In this document: one piece after another, positions 36,052-45,761 of the stretch
Layout of the letters: each line of letters starts with the position of its first letter
Numbering within the stretch: the stretch's first letter is position 1
Assembly (NCBI RefSeq): GCF_900215575.1
Contig: NZ_OBEJ01000001.1
Coordinates: 248,001 to 312,000 of the forward strand
Direction of reading: 5' to 3'
DNA: 64,000 bases
Source: Natronoarchaeum philippinense
GTDB taxonomy: Archaea; Halobacteriota; Halobacteria; Halobacteriales; Natronoarchaeaceae
Notes under the pieces: model-generated
Seen by the model: the letters and a program-made list of their open reading frames with translations, nothing else
Databases searched by the model: none
Told to the model about the DNA's origin: nothing
Made by a program: the position numbers and the translations under genes

Positions 36052-39000
36052 ATGGATTTCGACCCACTCGAACTCGCGAACTCGATGCGCGAATCGTACG
36101 CTGAACACTACGCCGGCTCCCAACCACAGCGAGCCGTCAAGAACCTCGTCTCGCGGTACCACGACGGGTCTGGCGAGTCACTGGAGGAGGACCTTCCTGA
36201 GTTCATCCGGACGAAAGGCCCCTTCCTCCAGGTGCTGGACCTTCCACGGATGAGCGACACCTCTTGGGAGACGTTCGCCAGTAACCAGGGCCTCCACGAC
36301 GATGTCACCGAAACGTTCTCTGAGGCCGGGTTCCGATCCCTGTATGAATTTCAGGAGTCAGCGGTCGAATCGGTTCTCGAGGACCACCACACGCTCCTGA
36401 CCGCAAGTACGGGTCGGGGAAAGACCGAGGGATGGCTCATCCCTATCCTTCAGTTCATTACTGAGGCAAAAGCGGGTCAGCACGGCGACCATCCACCAGA
36501 CAGCGTCAAGTGCGTCCTCACATACCCGACAAAAGCACTCGCACAGGACCAGTTGAAGCGATTGATCGACTACCTCTTCACGCTCAATCGAGATCGGTCG
36601 TCGGACGAGCAAGTGACCGTTGGTATCTACGACGGTGACACTAAGCGTCGCGACCCCGACGAACTCGCGTACCTCCAGACCACGTTCCAATACTTCGACT
36701 GCCCGTGCGACGAGTGTGATTCGTCGCTGACGGTTAGGCAGCGTGACGACGACTCGTTCGTCGTCGAACCGATGGTGGAACACGAGGACGACCTCACGTT
36801 CGATTTCATCAAGGTCACTCGTGACGCCATCGTCGAATCGCCAGCGGACATCCTGTTGACGAACCCAGACACGATCAACTACAGGCTCTTCAACGTCAAC
36901 GGTGACGAGGAACAGCAGCGCTTCGTCGCCGAGCCGAAATACTTCGTGTTCGATGAGATCCACGAGTATTCCGAACTCTTCGGTTCGTTCACGTCGACGC
37001 TCATGCGCCGGTATATTCGAGAGCGGCAGGAACTCAACGGGTACGAGAGTGAGGCAGACGACGATCTCACCATCGTCGGTGCGTCGGCGACCGTGGAGAA
37101 CAAACGGACGGTCTTCCAGCGCATCAATCCGTTCGTCGACCCTGACATCGAAGTTGTCGAAGAAGACGAGCGTACCCTCGACGCACCGTTCCCCGTCGAC
37201 ATCCCCGACGAATTTGTTTCGGCAGAAATGAGCGAAGAGGAGTTACGTGCCGGGGACACCGATGCCGCGAGGCAAGCACTTGACGCCGCTGCCGTAAAGG
37301 ATGGTAGTGAGGACGTTGATGATGCGCTCTACGAACATTTAGTCGAGGACGAAGGTGGGCCCCTTGAGTTCGTCCGCGGGATCTACGCGGCGCTCCGTGA
37401 GACCCCACTTCGGCCAGTCGGTCTTCGGGGCCGCCTGATCGACGAGGCTGGGCTTTCTGAGTCCCAGGCGGAGACAGTCGTAGCGAACTTCATGACTATC
37501 GGCGAGGTGTCGGGCATTCTCGAGCGCCGCGCCCACTTGTTCAGCTGGCCGCTCGACGGTTACTACACGTGTATTAACTGTGGGACAGTCTACGACACCC
37601 CGCAGTCGTCCTGTACTGAGTGCGGCCACCACTTCGTGACGAAACTCTCGTTGTGTAACGAGTGTGGTGAAGAGTCGCTTGAATCGTGGTTCTGTCCAAA
37701 CTGTGAGCGCCTCGCACCTCATACCGTCACGTCGGAAGAAGGCCGTTTCGAGTATTTCCAACGGAGAGAATGTCAGTGTGAGACCATCGACGGCGAAACA
37801 CCGGAGATGGTTCGAGTTTACTGGCGACCGTACTACGAGTGTACGGACTGTGGCGAGCGTCAGAAGATTGACCATCAGCATGACTGTCCCGACTGCGACG
37901 CCTCGATGGTCCTCGACGATTCGATGGAGAAGCACGTTTGCACCAACCCAGACTGTGACGGCGAACTCACGGTCGAGGAAGCACGGGAACCCGAATGTCA
38001 TTCCTGCCGTTCCACTGCGTTAGAGCCGCTTGCAGACGAAGATGTTCAGTATTGCACCGAGTGTGGAGAAGTCTATGAAGATCCGGAGGGTCAGGAGTGC
38101 ACTACGGACGACTGTGACGGCGAACTCACGCCCAAACGGTTCCTCGGATGGACGTGCAGCGACCCCGGGTGCGACGAAGTGTATTTCGGTAATCCACCCG
38201 CGTCGTGCAGTTGCAATAAACGGAAACTCGTTCGATCCGCGCTGTTCGACATCAACATGGTCGACGAGTGTCAGTCCTGCGGGCACGAGTTCCTTCCTAA
38301 CGGTCCACACAACTGCAACTGCGACGATCCCGAGATTAGCCGCCGGGCGAAGGGCTACGGGAACTTTCGGATGGTAGACGATAACGGACGAATCAGGGAA
38401 GCGAGTAACTTCTCCGGCGGACTGCCGTGTTACCACGAAGATCGGCGAGAAACCTACGCGAAGAACCGGCGATACGACTCGATGCTCCGTGGTCCGGCCA
38501 ATGCTGCTGTGACGAGCGGGCGCTATTTGTTGCGTTCACTGGCAGATCGCGACGATCCCAGTACCTTCGGAGAATCGAAGATGCTCTCGTTCGCGGACAG
38601 CCAGTCCGACATGAAGGAACTCGAGCGGAACTTCCGCGAACCCGAAGAGTCGTTCTTCTTCGACCAGTTGTTCGTAGATAGCGTCAGCTCGGAGGCCGAC
38701 GAATCGGGTTGGGCAACACTGTCCGACGTCGTGGAGTGCGGAGTAGACGATGCACACCAGTACGAAGGGCAATTAGTCGGTAAGGACGGTAACGCCCCGC
38801 AGATGTACGAACATCTGACCGGCTACGACCAGTCGGTCGACGAATACCTGACAGAAGAATTGCTATCTCGCGTCTTTGAAGGTAAGTACAGTCAGCGTTA
38901 CCGCAGTAGCCAGCTTAGCGACGAGGGGCTGGTCGACGTTCGGCTGGACGCCGGACTTGACGAGCTCAGCGAGGGCGAGCGTGAGTTACTCGTAGAGGCA

Positions 39001-41502
39001 ATCGGTCAGAACCACCATTATGAGCCGAATCTGGTGGACGAGCTCGAGAACGGACACGACCATCTCGACTCCCTCGTCGATCGCGGTATTCTACGTCGCA
39101 TCGAAGAGGAGGGGAGTCGGTTCGTCATGGTCGACGAAGATGCGGTCGAATGTGCGGTCGTCGACAACGTGACGCCGACGAACTACAGTCCGAGCCAAGA
39201 GGAATACGCGACCTCGCTCGAAGTCACTCTAGGGCTCGCACCGGATGATGTCATCGAGTTCGGAACGACGATAGAGGACCGGTCGGAGTTCTCTCACTCC
39301 CACTACTCCCTGACTGCTCAACAGGTTTCGACGTCCGACCCGATGATGTTGCTCGCGCGGGCATACTACGGTGAGACCGATCGCGACGAGCGGCGAAAAC
39401 TGGAGTACCAGTTCCGACAGGGGCGGTATCCACACTTCCTCTCGTCCGGGCCGGCGATGGAGTTAGGTGTCGACATCGGCGACCTCAACACGCTCCTCCT
39501 GTACGGGACCCCGCCGAACGCCAACTCGTACCTTCAGCGAATCGGACGTGCGGGTCGGGCTTCGGGCAATTCCCTCATTCACTCGGTCAGCCAGCGGAAC
39601 CCCATCGATTACTACTACCACGAACACCCAGAGGAACTCATCGCGGCCGACCCCCAGCAGGTTCCGCTCAACGAGGTGAACCACGAAGTGCTCCACCAGT
39701 CGCTTTCGTGGGCCGTCCTCGACTGGGCTGCGACGACCCGATGGGTCCCATGGCGCCGCGAACAGAGCGGTCTCGAAGACCTCATCGTCTGTGGCAACGA
39801 GCCAGTACCGCGAACGGAGCCCCGACCGAACGACGTGATGACGTTCACCGGGGTGCTTTCGTCCACGAACTTCCAAGTCCAGAGTTGGAACGATGATGCT
39901 CCGCTCGAAGCACTTCGAAGACTCCTCGACGAGAACCGGGATGAAATCGAGCGGTGGTTGGAGGACCTCCTGTCGTTCAGCGTTTGTTCAGCGTGTGGCC
40001 GAAAGCACGCCGCTGGCTACGGCGGGGAGTGTCAGCGTAACGACTGTGACGGTGTCGTCGAGTCGGTTCTCGATAAGCATGGGGACATCGTCGAAGGGAT
40101 CCTCGCCGGAACCGAGGACAAACAGAGCTTCGAAGAGACTATCGTCGATCTCTATCGCGACCAGCAAGACGACATCTACGACGACATCGATGAACTTGAC
40201 GAGGAAGTAAGCGATCTACGGCGAGAAGAACGGAATACTCGCGACCGCGACGAAAAGCGCCGCCTACGAGAACAGCGAGAGCAGGTCGAGCGTCAACTCG
40301 ACCAACTGAACGACTATCTCGACCGACTCGAGGACATGGACTTCGGTAGCTATCTGAACCGGGAGAGTCCTGCTGCGTTCGGATTGCGGTCGGTTGGTAG
40401 CTCGGTCGATTACCAACTCGTCGGTGAAGACTTCGAGCACGTCAGCGACGGGTCACGCGAGCGCCGCATCGCTCTCTCTGAACTCCATCCTGGCGCTGCG
40501 TATCTCTACGACAGCGAGACCTACGTCGTGACACAGGTGTACTGGGAGCCGCTGGAATCCGCACGCATCACTGACGACCTCGAAGATGCGGCTATTTGTC
40601 CGACGTGTGCTTCCGAGTACGATAGCGACACTTCCAACTGCGAGTCGTGCGGGACGCGACTGAAGCCGCTCGTCACTCAGGTCCCGGAGCGAGTGATCGC
40701 ATATCAGCACGATCTCCCGCTCAGTTCGACGCCGAGTACCCAGCAACTTCAACCCTCGACGGTCTACCAGAACGATACGGAACCCCAGAGCACGTACGCT
40801 CCCGTCGAAACCGATGCCGGCGATTCGTTCGAGGCGACGTTCTCCCGGGACATCGTCGACGAAAACGGGACCGTCCACGGACAGTTCGAGTACGGAGACG
40901 TCACGCTACTCGCCTCGACGAGCAAATACTGGGCGACCTACAAGGACGGTGGAGCAGACCCGTTACCGAACGTGTTTGAGATGTGCGGTGTCGACGGATG
41001 TAACGGAGCAATCGCGAAAACCGGAGACTCGGCATACTGTACGAACAACGTCGAACATCCCGTCGATGAGAGCGAGGCTGTCCGGCCCGCAACGAAGTTC
41101 TCTACGAAGGCGGCCCGGGTACGCTTCGACAGCGAAGAACTCGAACACGGCTTCGCTCACGGCCTCCGAGTCGCACTCCAGTACATCGGCGGCGTTAGCG
41201 TCAGGCAGGTTCCAGAATCCATCGAGGACGAAGGAACACTAGTCTACGATTCCGACGAAGGCGGAAGCGGCATCACCGTGCTGCTAACTCAAGATGACGG
41301 AGAGAAATTCGAACGCGCCGTCGAACTCATGCGTGAGGCGTTTTCACCGGACGAGTCGAAGTGTAACTGCGAGAACGGATGTCCGTTCTGCCTCTACCAG
41401 TATGGGTGTGTAGAGCAGAACGACCCCGAATCGTTTGCAAAGGACGAACTGCTAGACCTGCTATCTCACGAGCTTCACCTCGAACCGAGGAACGATGAGT
41501 AA
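36052..41502 (+). CDS. Giant SF2 helicase with zinc-ribbon array and DUF1998-type end (second copy)
   Basis: This is a paralogue of the preceding gene, 1816 residues from the ATG at 36052 (a TTG at 36043 is less likely). Motifs are conserved and apparently active: TASTGRGKTEGW near 117-128, DEIH at 301-304, SAT near 345, MELGVDIG at 1136-1143, QRIGRAGR at 1162-1169, a zinc-knuckle array at about 507-753, and CNCENGCPFCLYQYGC near 1771. The two proteins are alike across their whole length but far from identical, so the duplication is old. Both copies keep all catalytic motifs, which argues for a heteromeric machine. The stop overlaps the start of the PLD gene by eight bases. Confidence 0.8.
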   Translation: MDFDPLELANSMRESYAEHYAGSQPQRAVKNLVSRYHDGSGESLEEDLPEFIRTKGPFLQVLDLPRMSDTSWETFASNQGLHDDVTETFSEAGFRSLYEFQESAVESVLEDHHTLLTASTGRGKTEGWLIPILQFITEAKAGQHGDHPPDSVKCVLTYPTKALAQDQLKRLIDYLFTLNRDRSSDEQVTVGIYDGDTKRRDPDELAYLQTTFQYFDCPCDECDSSLTVRQRDDDSFVVEPMVEHEDDLTFDFIKVTRDAIVESPADILLTNPDTINYRLFNVNGDEEQQRFVAEPKYFVFDEIHEYSELFGSFTSTLMRRYIRERQELNGYESEADDDLTIVGASATVENKRTVFQRINPFVDPDIEVVEEDERTLDAPFPVDIPDEFVSAEMSEEELRAGDTDAARQALDAAAVKDGSEDVDDALYEHLVEDEGGPLEFVRGIYAALRETPLRPVGLRGRLIDEAGLSESQAETVVANFMTIGEVSGILERRAHLFSWPLDGYYTCINCGTVYDTPQSSCTECGHHFVTKLSLCNECGEESLESWFCPNCERLAPHTVTSEEGRFEYFQRRECQCETIDGETPEMVRVYWRPYYECTDCGERQKIDHQHDCPDCDASMVLDDSMEKHVCTNPDCDGELTVEEAREPECHSCRSTALEPLADEDVQYCTECGEVYEDPEGQECTTDDCDGELTPKRFLGWTCSDPGCDEVYFGNPPASCSCNKRKLVRSALFDINMVDECQSCGHEFLPNGPHNCNCDDPEISRRAKGYGNFRMVDDNGRIREASNFSGGLPCYHEDRRETYAKNRRYDSMLRGPANAAVTSGRYLLRSLADRDDPSTFGESKMLSFADSQSDMKELERNFREPEESFFFDQLFVDSVSSEADESGWATLSDVVECGVDDAHQYEGQLVGKDGNAPQMYEHLTGYDQSVDEYLTEELLSRVFEGKYSQRYRSSQLSDEGLVDVRLDAGLDELSEGERELLVEAIGQNHHYEPNLVDELENGHDHLDSLVDRGILRRIEEEGSRFVMVDEDAVECAVVDNVTPTNYSPSQEEYATSLEVTLGLAPDDVIEFGTTIEDRSEFSHSHYSLTAQQVSTSDPMMLLARAYYGETDRDERRKLEYQFRQGRYPHFLSSGPAMELGVDIGDLNTLLLYGTPPNANSYLQRIGRAGRASGNSLIHSVSQRNPIDYYYHEHPEELIAADPQQVPLNEVNHEVLHQSLSWAVLDWAATTRWVPWRREQSGLEDLIVCGNEPVPRTEPRPNDVMTFTGVLSSTNFQVQSWNDDAPLEALRRLLDENRDEIERWLEDLLSFSVCSACGRKHAAGYGGECQRNDCDGVVESVLDKHGDIVEGILAGTEDKQSFEETIVDLYRDQQDDIYDDIDELDEEVSDLRREERNTRDRDEKRRLREQREQVERQLDQLNDYLDRLEDMDFGSYLNRESPAAFGLRSVGSSVDYQLVGEDFEHVSDGSRERRIALSELHPGAAYLYDSETYVVTQVYWEPLESARITDDLEDAAICPTCASEYDSDTSNCESCGTRLKPLVTQVPERVIAYQHDLPLSSTPSTQQLQPSTVYQNDTEPQSTYAPVETDAGDSFEATFSRDIVDENGTVHGQFEYGDVTLLASTSKYWATYKDGGADPLPNVFEMCGVDGCNGAIAKTGDSAYCTNNVEHPVDESEAVRPATKFSTKAARVRFDSEELEHGFAHGLRVALQYIGGVSVRQVPESIEDEGTLVYDSDEGGSGITVLLTQDDGEKFERAVELMREAFSPDESKCNCENGCPFCLYQYGCVEQNDPESFAKDELLDLLSHELHLEPRNDE

Positions 41503-43471
41503 TCCACTCAACGCCGCGAACGAACTCCGAACGCAGTCACCTGAGCGCCTCTGGGCGCTTTCAGCGGAGAGCGTGTACTCTGCACTCGCCGCAACAGCAA
41601 CTGGGGAGCCCATACAGGAACGCCTCGAACCGCATGTTCGGACTGAAATTATCAGAACGAATGACGAACGAGGCCGCGATCCCGTCGTCTCGATACACGA
41701 GTGGCTGCTCGACGAACTCGGTCTCGTCGACAACGGCACCATTTCGCTACTGGGAATGGTAGTGCTAATCTCGGACGAGCCACAGCCGTTCATCCGAACA
41801 GCTACTGTCGCTCGGCTTCAGCCAGCTGAGATGGTGCTTCGCTCGTGCAACGAAATCGAGGAGGATAACGTCCCGAGACGCGAACTCGACAGCCTGCTCG
41901 CCGACGAGTGGGATGAAACCGTTCTTGCTCCCCTCTTAGGGTCGCTCGGGTTCATGACGATCTATCCCGATAGCGTCAACCTCAATCGAGAACGGATCGA
42001 CAGTTCGCTGTCGGCCCAGCAGACAATGTCTACCGAGACAGTTGTTGCAGAAGCCTATCGCGACATCCTCTCTCGCGTCGTCGAATCTGCGGACGCAGCC
42101 TGTCTAGAAGACCTCGTGCAGCGATTAATTGGAACAACTCCGACGAAGGGAGAACTGGAGGTGGCCGAGGTAGCAAACCTCGCCAGTACGCAAGCGATCA
42201 CAGTCGATGAAACGGAAGTCGAAGACGCAGTCCGTAACCAGCGGCAGGAATACGAGGACGAATTCGACCAAGTGCGATCACTGCTGGTGCCATCAACTGA
42301 GGCCGACTTAGAGAGGGTCAACACGGACCAGTCGGTCGGACTCGACGATGTATCGGAAGATGCGGATCTTAGCGCTGATGAACGGGAGGCAGCTCTCAAA
42401 GTCGTCGCCACTGTTGCGGCATACCCCGTTCTGGCGACGTTCGACGTGCACTTCGTTACTGAGCGGTGGCCGAGCGTAACGCCGTACTCTCTCTACCAAG
42501 CACTTTCATCAGTTCCGGGAGTCGAGTGTGAGGTCAGCGACGGCCTCGTCGAATTTGAGACCGTGCCAGAAGCTGTCGATGTCGAGGCTGTACGAGACGA
42601 ATATACGAAACACCTCGTGGAACGCTGTTCGGACATTCAGAGTCGCATCGACACCCTCTCTCAAGAGACGGTGTCATTCCCACCTGACCCCGTCGCGACC
42701 GAGTCGATGGTGGTTCAGGACTACGAGTCGATCGACAGCGGGGCGATCGCACCGACCTACTTCACCTACACGCTCGTCGATCCGGACGCTCTCGGAGAGC
42801 AAAAGATGGACGCCTACGTCGGAGATTCACGTGGACTCGGTAGAGAACGGGCACGTCTCCGCCGCTGGCATGAGAGGCGCTCGTCGGGACTGAAACCGTA
42901 CACTGCAATGACCGACCGCTTGTTCAGCCTCGGCCTCGAGCGCGACATAGAGGACAAGGTTTTGCGCATCATGACACCGTTCGACGACGACACGTTCAAC
43001 GAGTACGTGGCCCAAATTCGTCGTCTTCTCGAACATGGCTTCGAGCTTCGTTTGCTCACTCGCCATACGAAGGAACCCTGGGAGTGGCGGCGGCTTCAAC
43101 GAAACCTGCTGAGCGAGATCAAAGAACATCGTGATCGAGTGACGGTGCGTTCCTATTCGCGGTTCAAGGAACACCAGCGTGTGACGCCCGATATGGACTT
43201 CCGCGATCTCAATGAAATCGGGATTCATGGCAAACTCCAGACGGTCGGTGCACCGGAGGAAGGGGCAGCACTCCTCGGGTCTGCGAACTTCATGGAGAAC
43301 AGTTACGACTGGAACCCCGAATGTGGGATCTACACCGAACGAACGCAGTTTGTTGATGCCGCAGTCGAATTCTTCGACATCGTATGGGACATCTCGGCGG
43401 CTGACGAATTATCGATTGAGCGCTTGCAAGAGATTCCCGATCACCAGCTAGTACCAACGTACTATAGCTAG
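41495..43471 (+). CDS. PLD-family (HxK) nuclease, DrmC/DpdK-like
   Basis: The 658-residue protein ends in a phospholipase-D-type domain. It shows VLRIMTPFDDDTFNEYV and ELRLLTRHTKEPWEW, then GIHGKLQTVG (His and Lys of the HxK motif near 577-579) and GAALLGSANFMEN near 590-602. Only one HxK motif is present, so an active enzyme would dimerise. The N-terminal 400 residues are helical and unrecognised, with a possible winged helix near 320-360. It is translationally coupled to the second helicase. PLD nucleases close both DISARM (DrmC) and Dpd (DpdK) gene sets. It is the most likely nuclease of the operon. Confidence 0.75.
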   Translation: MSNPLNAANELRTQSPERLWALSAESVYSALAATATGEPIQERLEPHVRTEIIRTNDERGRDPVVSIHEWLLDELGLVDNGTISLLGMVVLISDEPQPFIRTATVARLQPAEMVLRSCNEIEEDNVPRRELDSLLADEWDETVLAPLLGSLGFMTIYPDSVNLNRERIDSSLSAQQTMSTETVVAEAYRDILSRVVESADAACLEDLVQRLIGTTPTKGELEVAEVANLASTQAITVDETEVEDAVRNQRQEYEDEFDQVRSLLVPSTEADLERVNTDQSVGLDDVSEDADLSADEREAALKVVATVAAYPVLATFDVHFVTERWPSVTPYSLYQALSSVPGVECEVSDGLVEFETVPEAVDVEAVRDEYTKHLVERCSDIQSRIDTLSQETVSFPPDPVATESMVVQDYESIDSGAIAPTYFTYTLVDPDALGEQKMDAYVGDSRGLGRERARLRRWHERRSSGLKPYTAMTDRLFSLGLERDIEDKVLRIMTPFDDDTFNEYVAQIRRLLEHGFELRLLTRHTKEPWEWRRLQRNLLSEIKEHRDRVTVRSYSRFKEHQRVTPDMDFRDLNEIGIHGKLQTVGAPEEGAALLGSANFMENSYDWNPECGIYTERTQFVDAAVEFFDIVWDISAADELSIERLQEIPDHQLVPTYYS

Positions 43472-44555
43472 CTTGTCCTGCCTAGCAAGCGCATTTGGAT
43501 CTCTGCCTCAGAAACATACGTTAGTATATAAGTAGTACAAATATGTAGATAGCCCAACTGGCGACTGAAGTTCTTCGCAAGTTGGCTCAGTCGATTCGTC
43601 GCCTTAATGGCTCATAGGCATGGGTTCTTACGGACTCAAAACCACCCTCACGACTCCACTTTTTGCTATATAAGCGTATTAGAAACGATAATACCCCATC
43701 TAATGGCGAGAAAAAGCGTGAGAGGTGTCGCCGATTTTTGCCATTGTCGACTTCACACTTTCTAAGGAGTTTATAGAAACCGAAATAGGATTTGAGTTTT
43801 TGTTTCCCACTAAAACTGCCGAAAGACGATGCTGGTGACAAATATAGCTTCTCGGGATGACACAAATGTGTGCAAACTGCCCACATCGGTCTAAAAATCG
43901 CAGGCCATCGAGACGACTCTGAAATCATCCAAATGATATTCTGTGTATCAACTCCCGTATTATAAATAATATTACTATTATGCAGCACGCTTGGCATACA
44001 TCATGAGAGAATTTTTACTGTAATGTGGGCAGATTGCCCACAGAGTTCTAGAAATCGCAAGACGAAATCCGAAACACAATATTCAAAATCAGACATGTGC
44101 TAGGTAGCCCACTATACATAAGATGGTTTTTATAATTCAGATTTAATTCGCGTCCGGAATAGTTTGACTGATTATCATAATGTGGGCAGGTTGCACACAT
44201 TCCTTGAGAATTGGTGGACGTGGCAAGAGGTATCGTATGAAAATTCTGGTATTAGGATGTTTGTCAGTATTACATAAACTCCTATACACTATTGGCCACC
44301 AAATTGAACTCCATCTGTTATTTCTGCGTTTTCAGACCCCACTGCTATTATTAACTCGTAGGTTTTGGCGAATCGCCATACTGCAAGGGGTCTAGTGTGT
44401 TGGAGTCATCGTGAGAACGTCTAATTGGCTCGCCAATACGGATCCTTCGAGATTGCACACAAGAGCGTTCCAGCGTGACGTCTTGAGCGACGTGGTTTCC
44501 TACCGAAAGTCGCCGCTGCCCAGTGATTCATCAGAGCCAACTCGTACAAAATTGG
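43472..44555. other. AT-rich non-coding region with spaced palindromes
   Basis: No convincing gene is present in this 1.08-kb stretch. Short open frames on both strands have un-haloarchaeal composition. The base composition is much more AT-rich than its surroundings. Three 21-base palindromes lie inside it at an exact 157-base spacing. The region could be an origin, a regulatory array or a decayed remnant between two defence operons. Confidence 0.6.
43866..44200. repeat. Three 21-base palindromic repeats at 157-base intervals
   Basis: Copies lie at 43866-43886 (inverted), 44023-44043 and 44180-44200. The shared form is ATGTGGGCAG then RTTGCMCACA. The middle copy gives an 8-bp stem TGTGGGCA/TGCCCACA with a 3-base loop. 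Start-to-start spacing is 157 bases both times. The first two copies share further sequence just after them (TCTAaAAATCGCA and TCTAgAAATCGCA), so the unit is a degenerate long tandem repeat. Confidence 0.7.
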
Positions 44556-44822
44556 TCATTCGCACCAGCAGCGAACTCGACTCTCATCCTCTTCGGTTTC
44601 GACCTCACACGTGAATGAATCTCCTTCAGGGAACATGATGAACCGATCTTCTTCAACGTTTTTGACGCAGTCAACGTCCTCTATCTCCCAATTCGCATCT
44701 TCACCATCCTCCCATGTGTAGTAGTCATTCTCGCCTTCAACTGCAAAATCAAGGATCCCAGATCCACTCCCGAGAATGTGTTCAACTTGTTCCAGCGTGG
44801 TTGACTGAGAGATTCTTGGCAT
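44556..44822 (-). CDS. Small acidic hypothetical protein (88 aa)
   Basis: The protein starts MPRISQSTTLEQVEHILGSG and has a tryptophan-rich middle (YYTWEDGEDANWEIEDVDC) and a C-terminus with RVRCWCE. It looks like a small beta-rich domain. A TATA-like TATTAATT (44847-44854) is centred 28 bases ahead of the ATG at 44822, which supports a leaderless start. Function unknown. It is the first credible gene after the AT-rich gap. Confidence 0.6.
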   Translation of the reverse strand: MPRISQSTTLEQVEHILGSGSGILDFAVEGENDYYTWEDGEDANWEIEDVDCVKNVEEDRFIMFPEGDSFTCEVETEEDESRVRCWCE

Positions 44823-45076
44823 GGTCGAGTGTTCTGTGTTCACACAAATTAATACCGGCTACTTTGGCGGCGCTGTGTCACTATTTCAAAAGGGAAGTTC
44901 GTGCCACCGATGGAGGATGGCAACTCCCAAGCTTCCCAGGTGGGGACGACGTAATTTTAGAGCATACCACGCATCCCACTACGCGGTAGGCCGTCGTCCA
45001 CTGGATCAAATGCGGTCAAGAGATAAAGATATTGGCCGCGTAGACTGGTGACTTACTTTATTCTGAAGAGGTGACC

Positions 45077-45430
45077 TTAGACCGAGATGGCGAGCTGAGC
45101 GAGCACAGAGATCGATGCGTACCTCTGGAGACGGGAGGTTACCACTACCTCCTTCGCTGATTCATCGTACTCAATCAAGCCCCTCGCGCTGAGTTTCGGG
45201 AGGTGCGTTTGGATCAGTCCGTTGTAGGCTGATTCGTAATCGCCTGTACTGACCTGCGTGGGCGGAGTTCCGGTCTCTATCCCTCGAATGACCCTCGCGA
45301 TGTGACGGACTGTTACAGAGGCGTTCTCCTCGAACAGAGAGAGGTACCGAATGAGCAGGTTACGCCGTTCGTTGCCGAGGAGTTTGTGAACCGAAGCCGG
45401 TTGGGTGTCGACGTCACTCTTAGCTGCCAT
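45077..45430 (-). CDS. DUF7344-type winged-helix regulator (element-borne)
   Basis: The 117-residue protein resembles small haloarchaeal winged-helix regulators: VHKLLGNERRNLLIRYLSLF, then VTVRHIARVIRGIE and a wing near LIQTHLPKLSARGLIEYDE. A strong GGAGGTGGAG lies before its ATG. A 32-codon open frame ends inside its start codon region, which suggests translational coupling. Targets are unknown. It may control element genes, as DUF7344 proteins are common on haloarchaeal plasmids. Confidence 0.7.
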   Translation of the reverse strand: MAAKSDVDTQPASVHKLLGNERRNLLIRYLSLFEENASVTVRHIARVIRGIETGTPPTQVSTGDYESAYNGLIQTHLPKLSARGLIEYDESAKEVVVTSRLQRYASISVLAQLAISV

Positions 45431-45518
45431 TCTTCTCCACCTCCGTTGAGGGCAATGCGATAGTTGCGTCTACTATTCCATCGTCGGACTTTTGCGAATC
45501 GTCCTCGACTATGTACAT
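45420..45518 (-). CDS. Possible 32-aa upstream peptide coupled to DUF7344 gene
   Basis: An ATG at 45518 opens a 32-codon frame with acidic haloarchaeal composition (it begins MYIVEDDSQKSDDGIVDAT). The frame ends with a TAA that overlaps the start of the DUF7344 gene by 11 bases. Such overlap usually means coupled translation. The peptide itself has no recognisable domain, and it could be a leader rather than a functional protein. Confidence 0.35.
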   Translation of the reverse strand: MYIVEDDSQKSDDGIVDATIALPSTEVEKNGS

Positions 45519-45761
45519 GCTGTCTGCTCCAGACAGCGCGGGTTCGGTGTCTTCACCACCGGGCCCACTTCTGTGGACCACCGCGCGTCAAAAACGTGTA
45601 GGTCGAGAACCGTCTTAACCGTAGGTAAATCGGCTCAGTGACCAACAAACCAAGCTTTGGGGTTCGCCTCTCTTAGAGAAACCGGGTTCTGTCAAAACCT
45701 CCCCCAGTTGATAGAACTCGTATGCTGGATAGAAGGGCTATCCTCACTACCGTTAGCAGTC

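Noticed and set aside
34946-36127. 393-codon antisense frame within the first helicase
   Set aside because: The plus strand carries the conserved DUF1998 cysteine cluster there, so the antisense frame is a by-product of codon bias.
24721-43471. Complete BREX, DISARM or Druantia system
   Set aside because: No DNA methyltransferase, PglZ, DrmB-like stand-alone DUF1998 protein or DruA-D homologue was recognised. Only the helicase and PLD parts are shared with those systems.
43587-43997. 136-codon frame on the minus strand in the AT-rich gap
   Set aside because: Its translation is rich in Ser, Leu, Arg and Lys and poor in Asp/Glu, unlike real genes here, and it runs across one of the palindromic repeats.
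43866-44200. Possible CRISPR array from repeated palindromes
   Set aside because: Only three copies, with 136-base intervals that are partly similar to each other. CRISPR spacers are about 35-40 bases and unrelated, and no cas genes are near.
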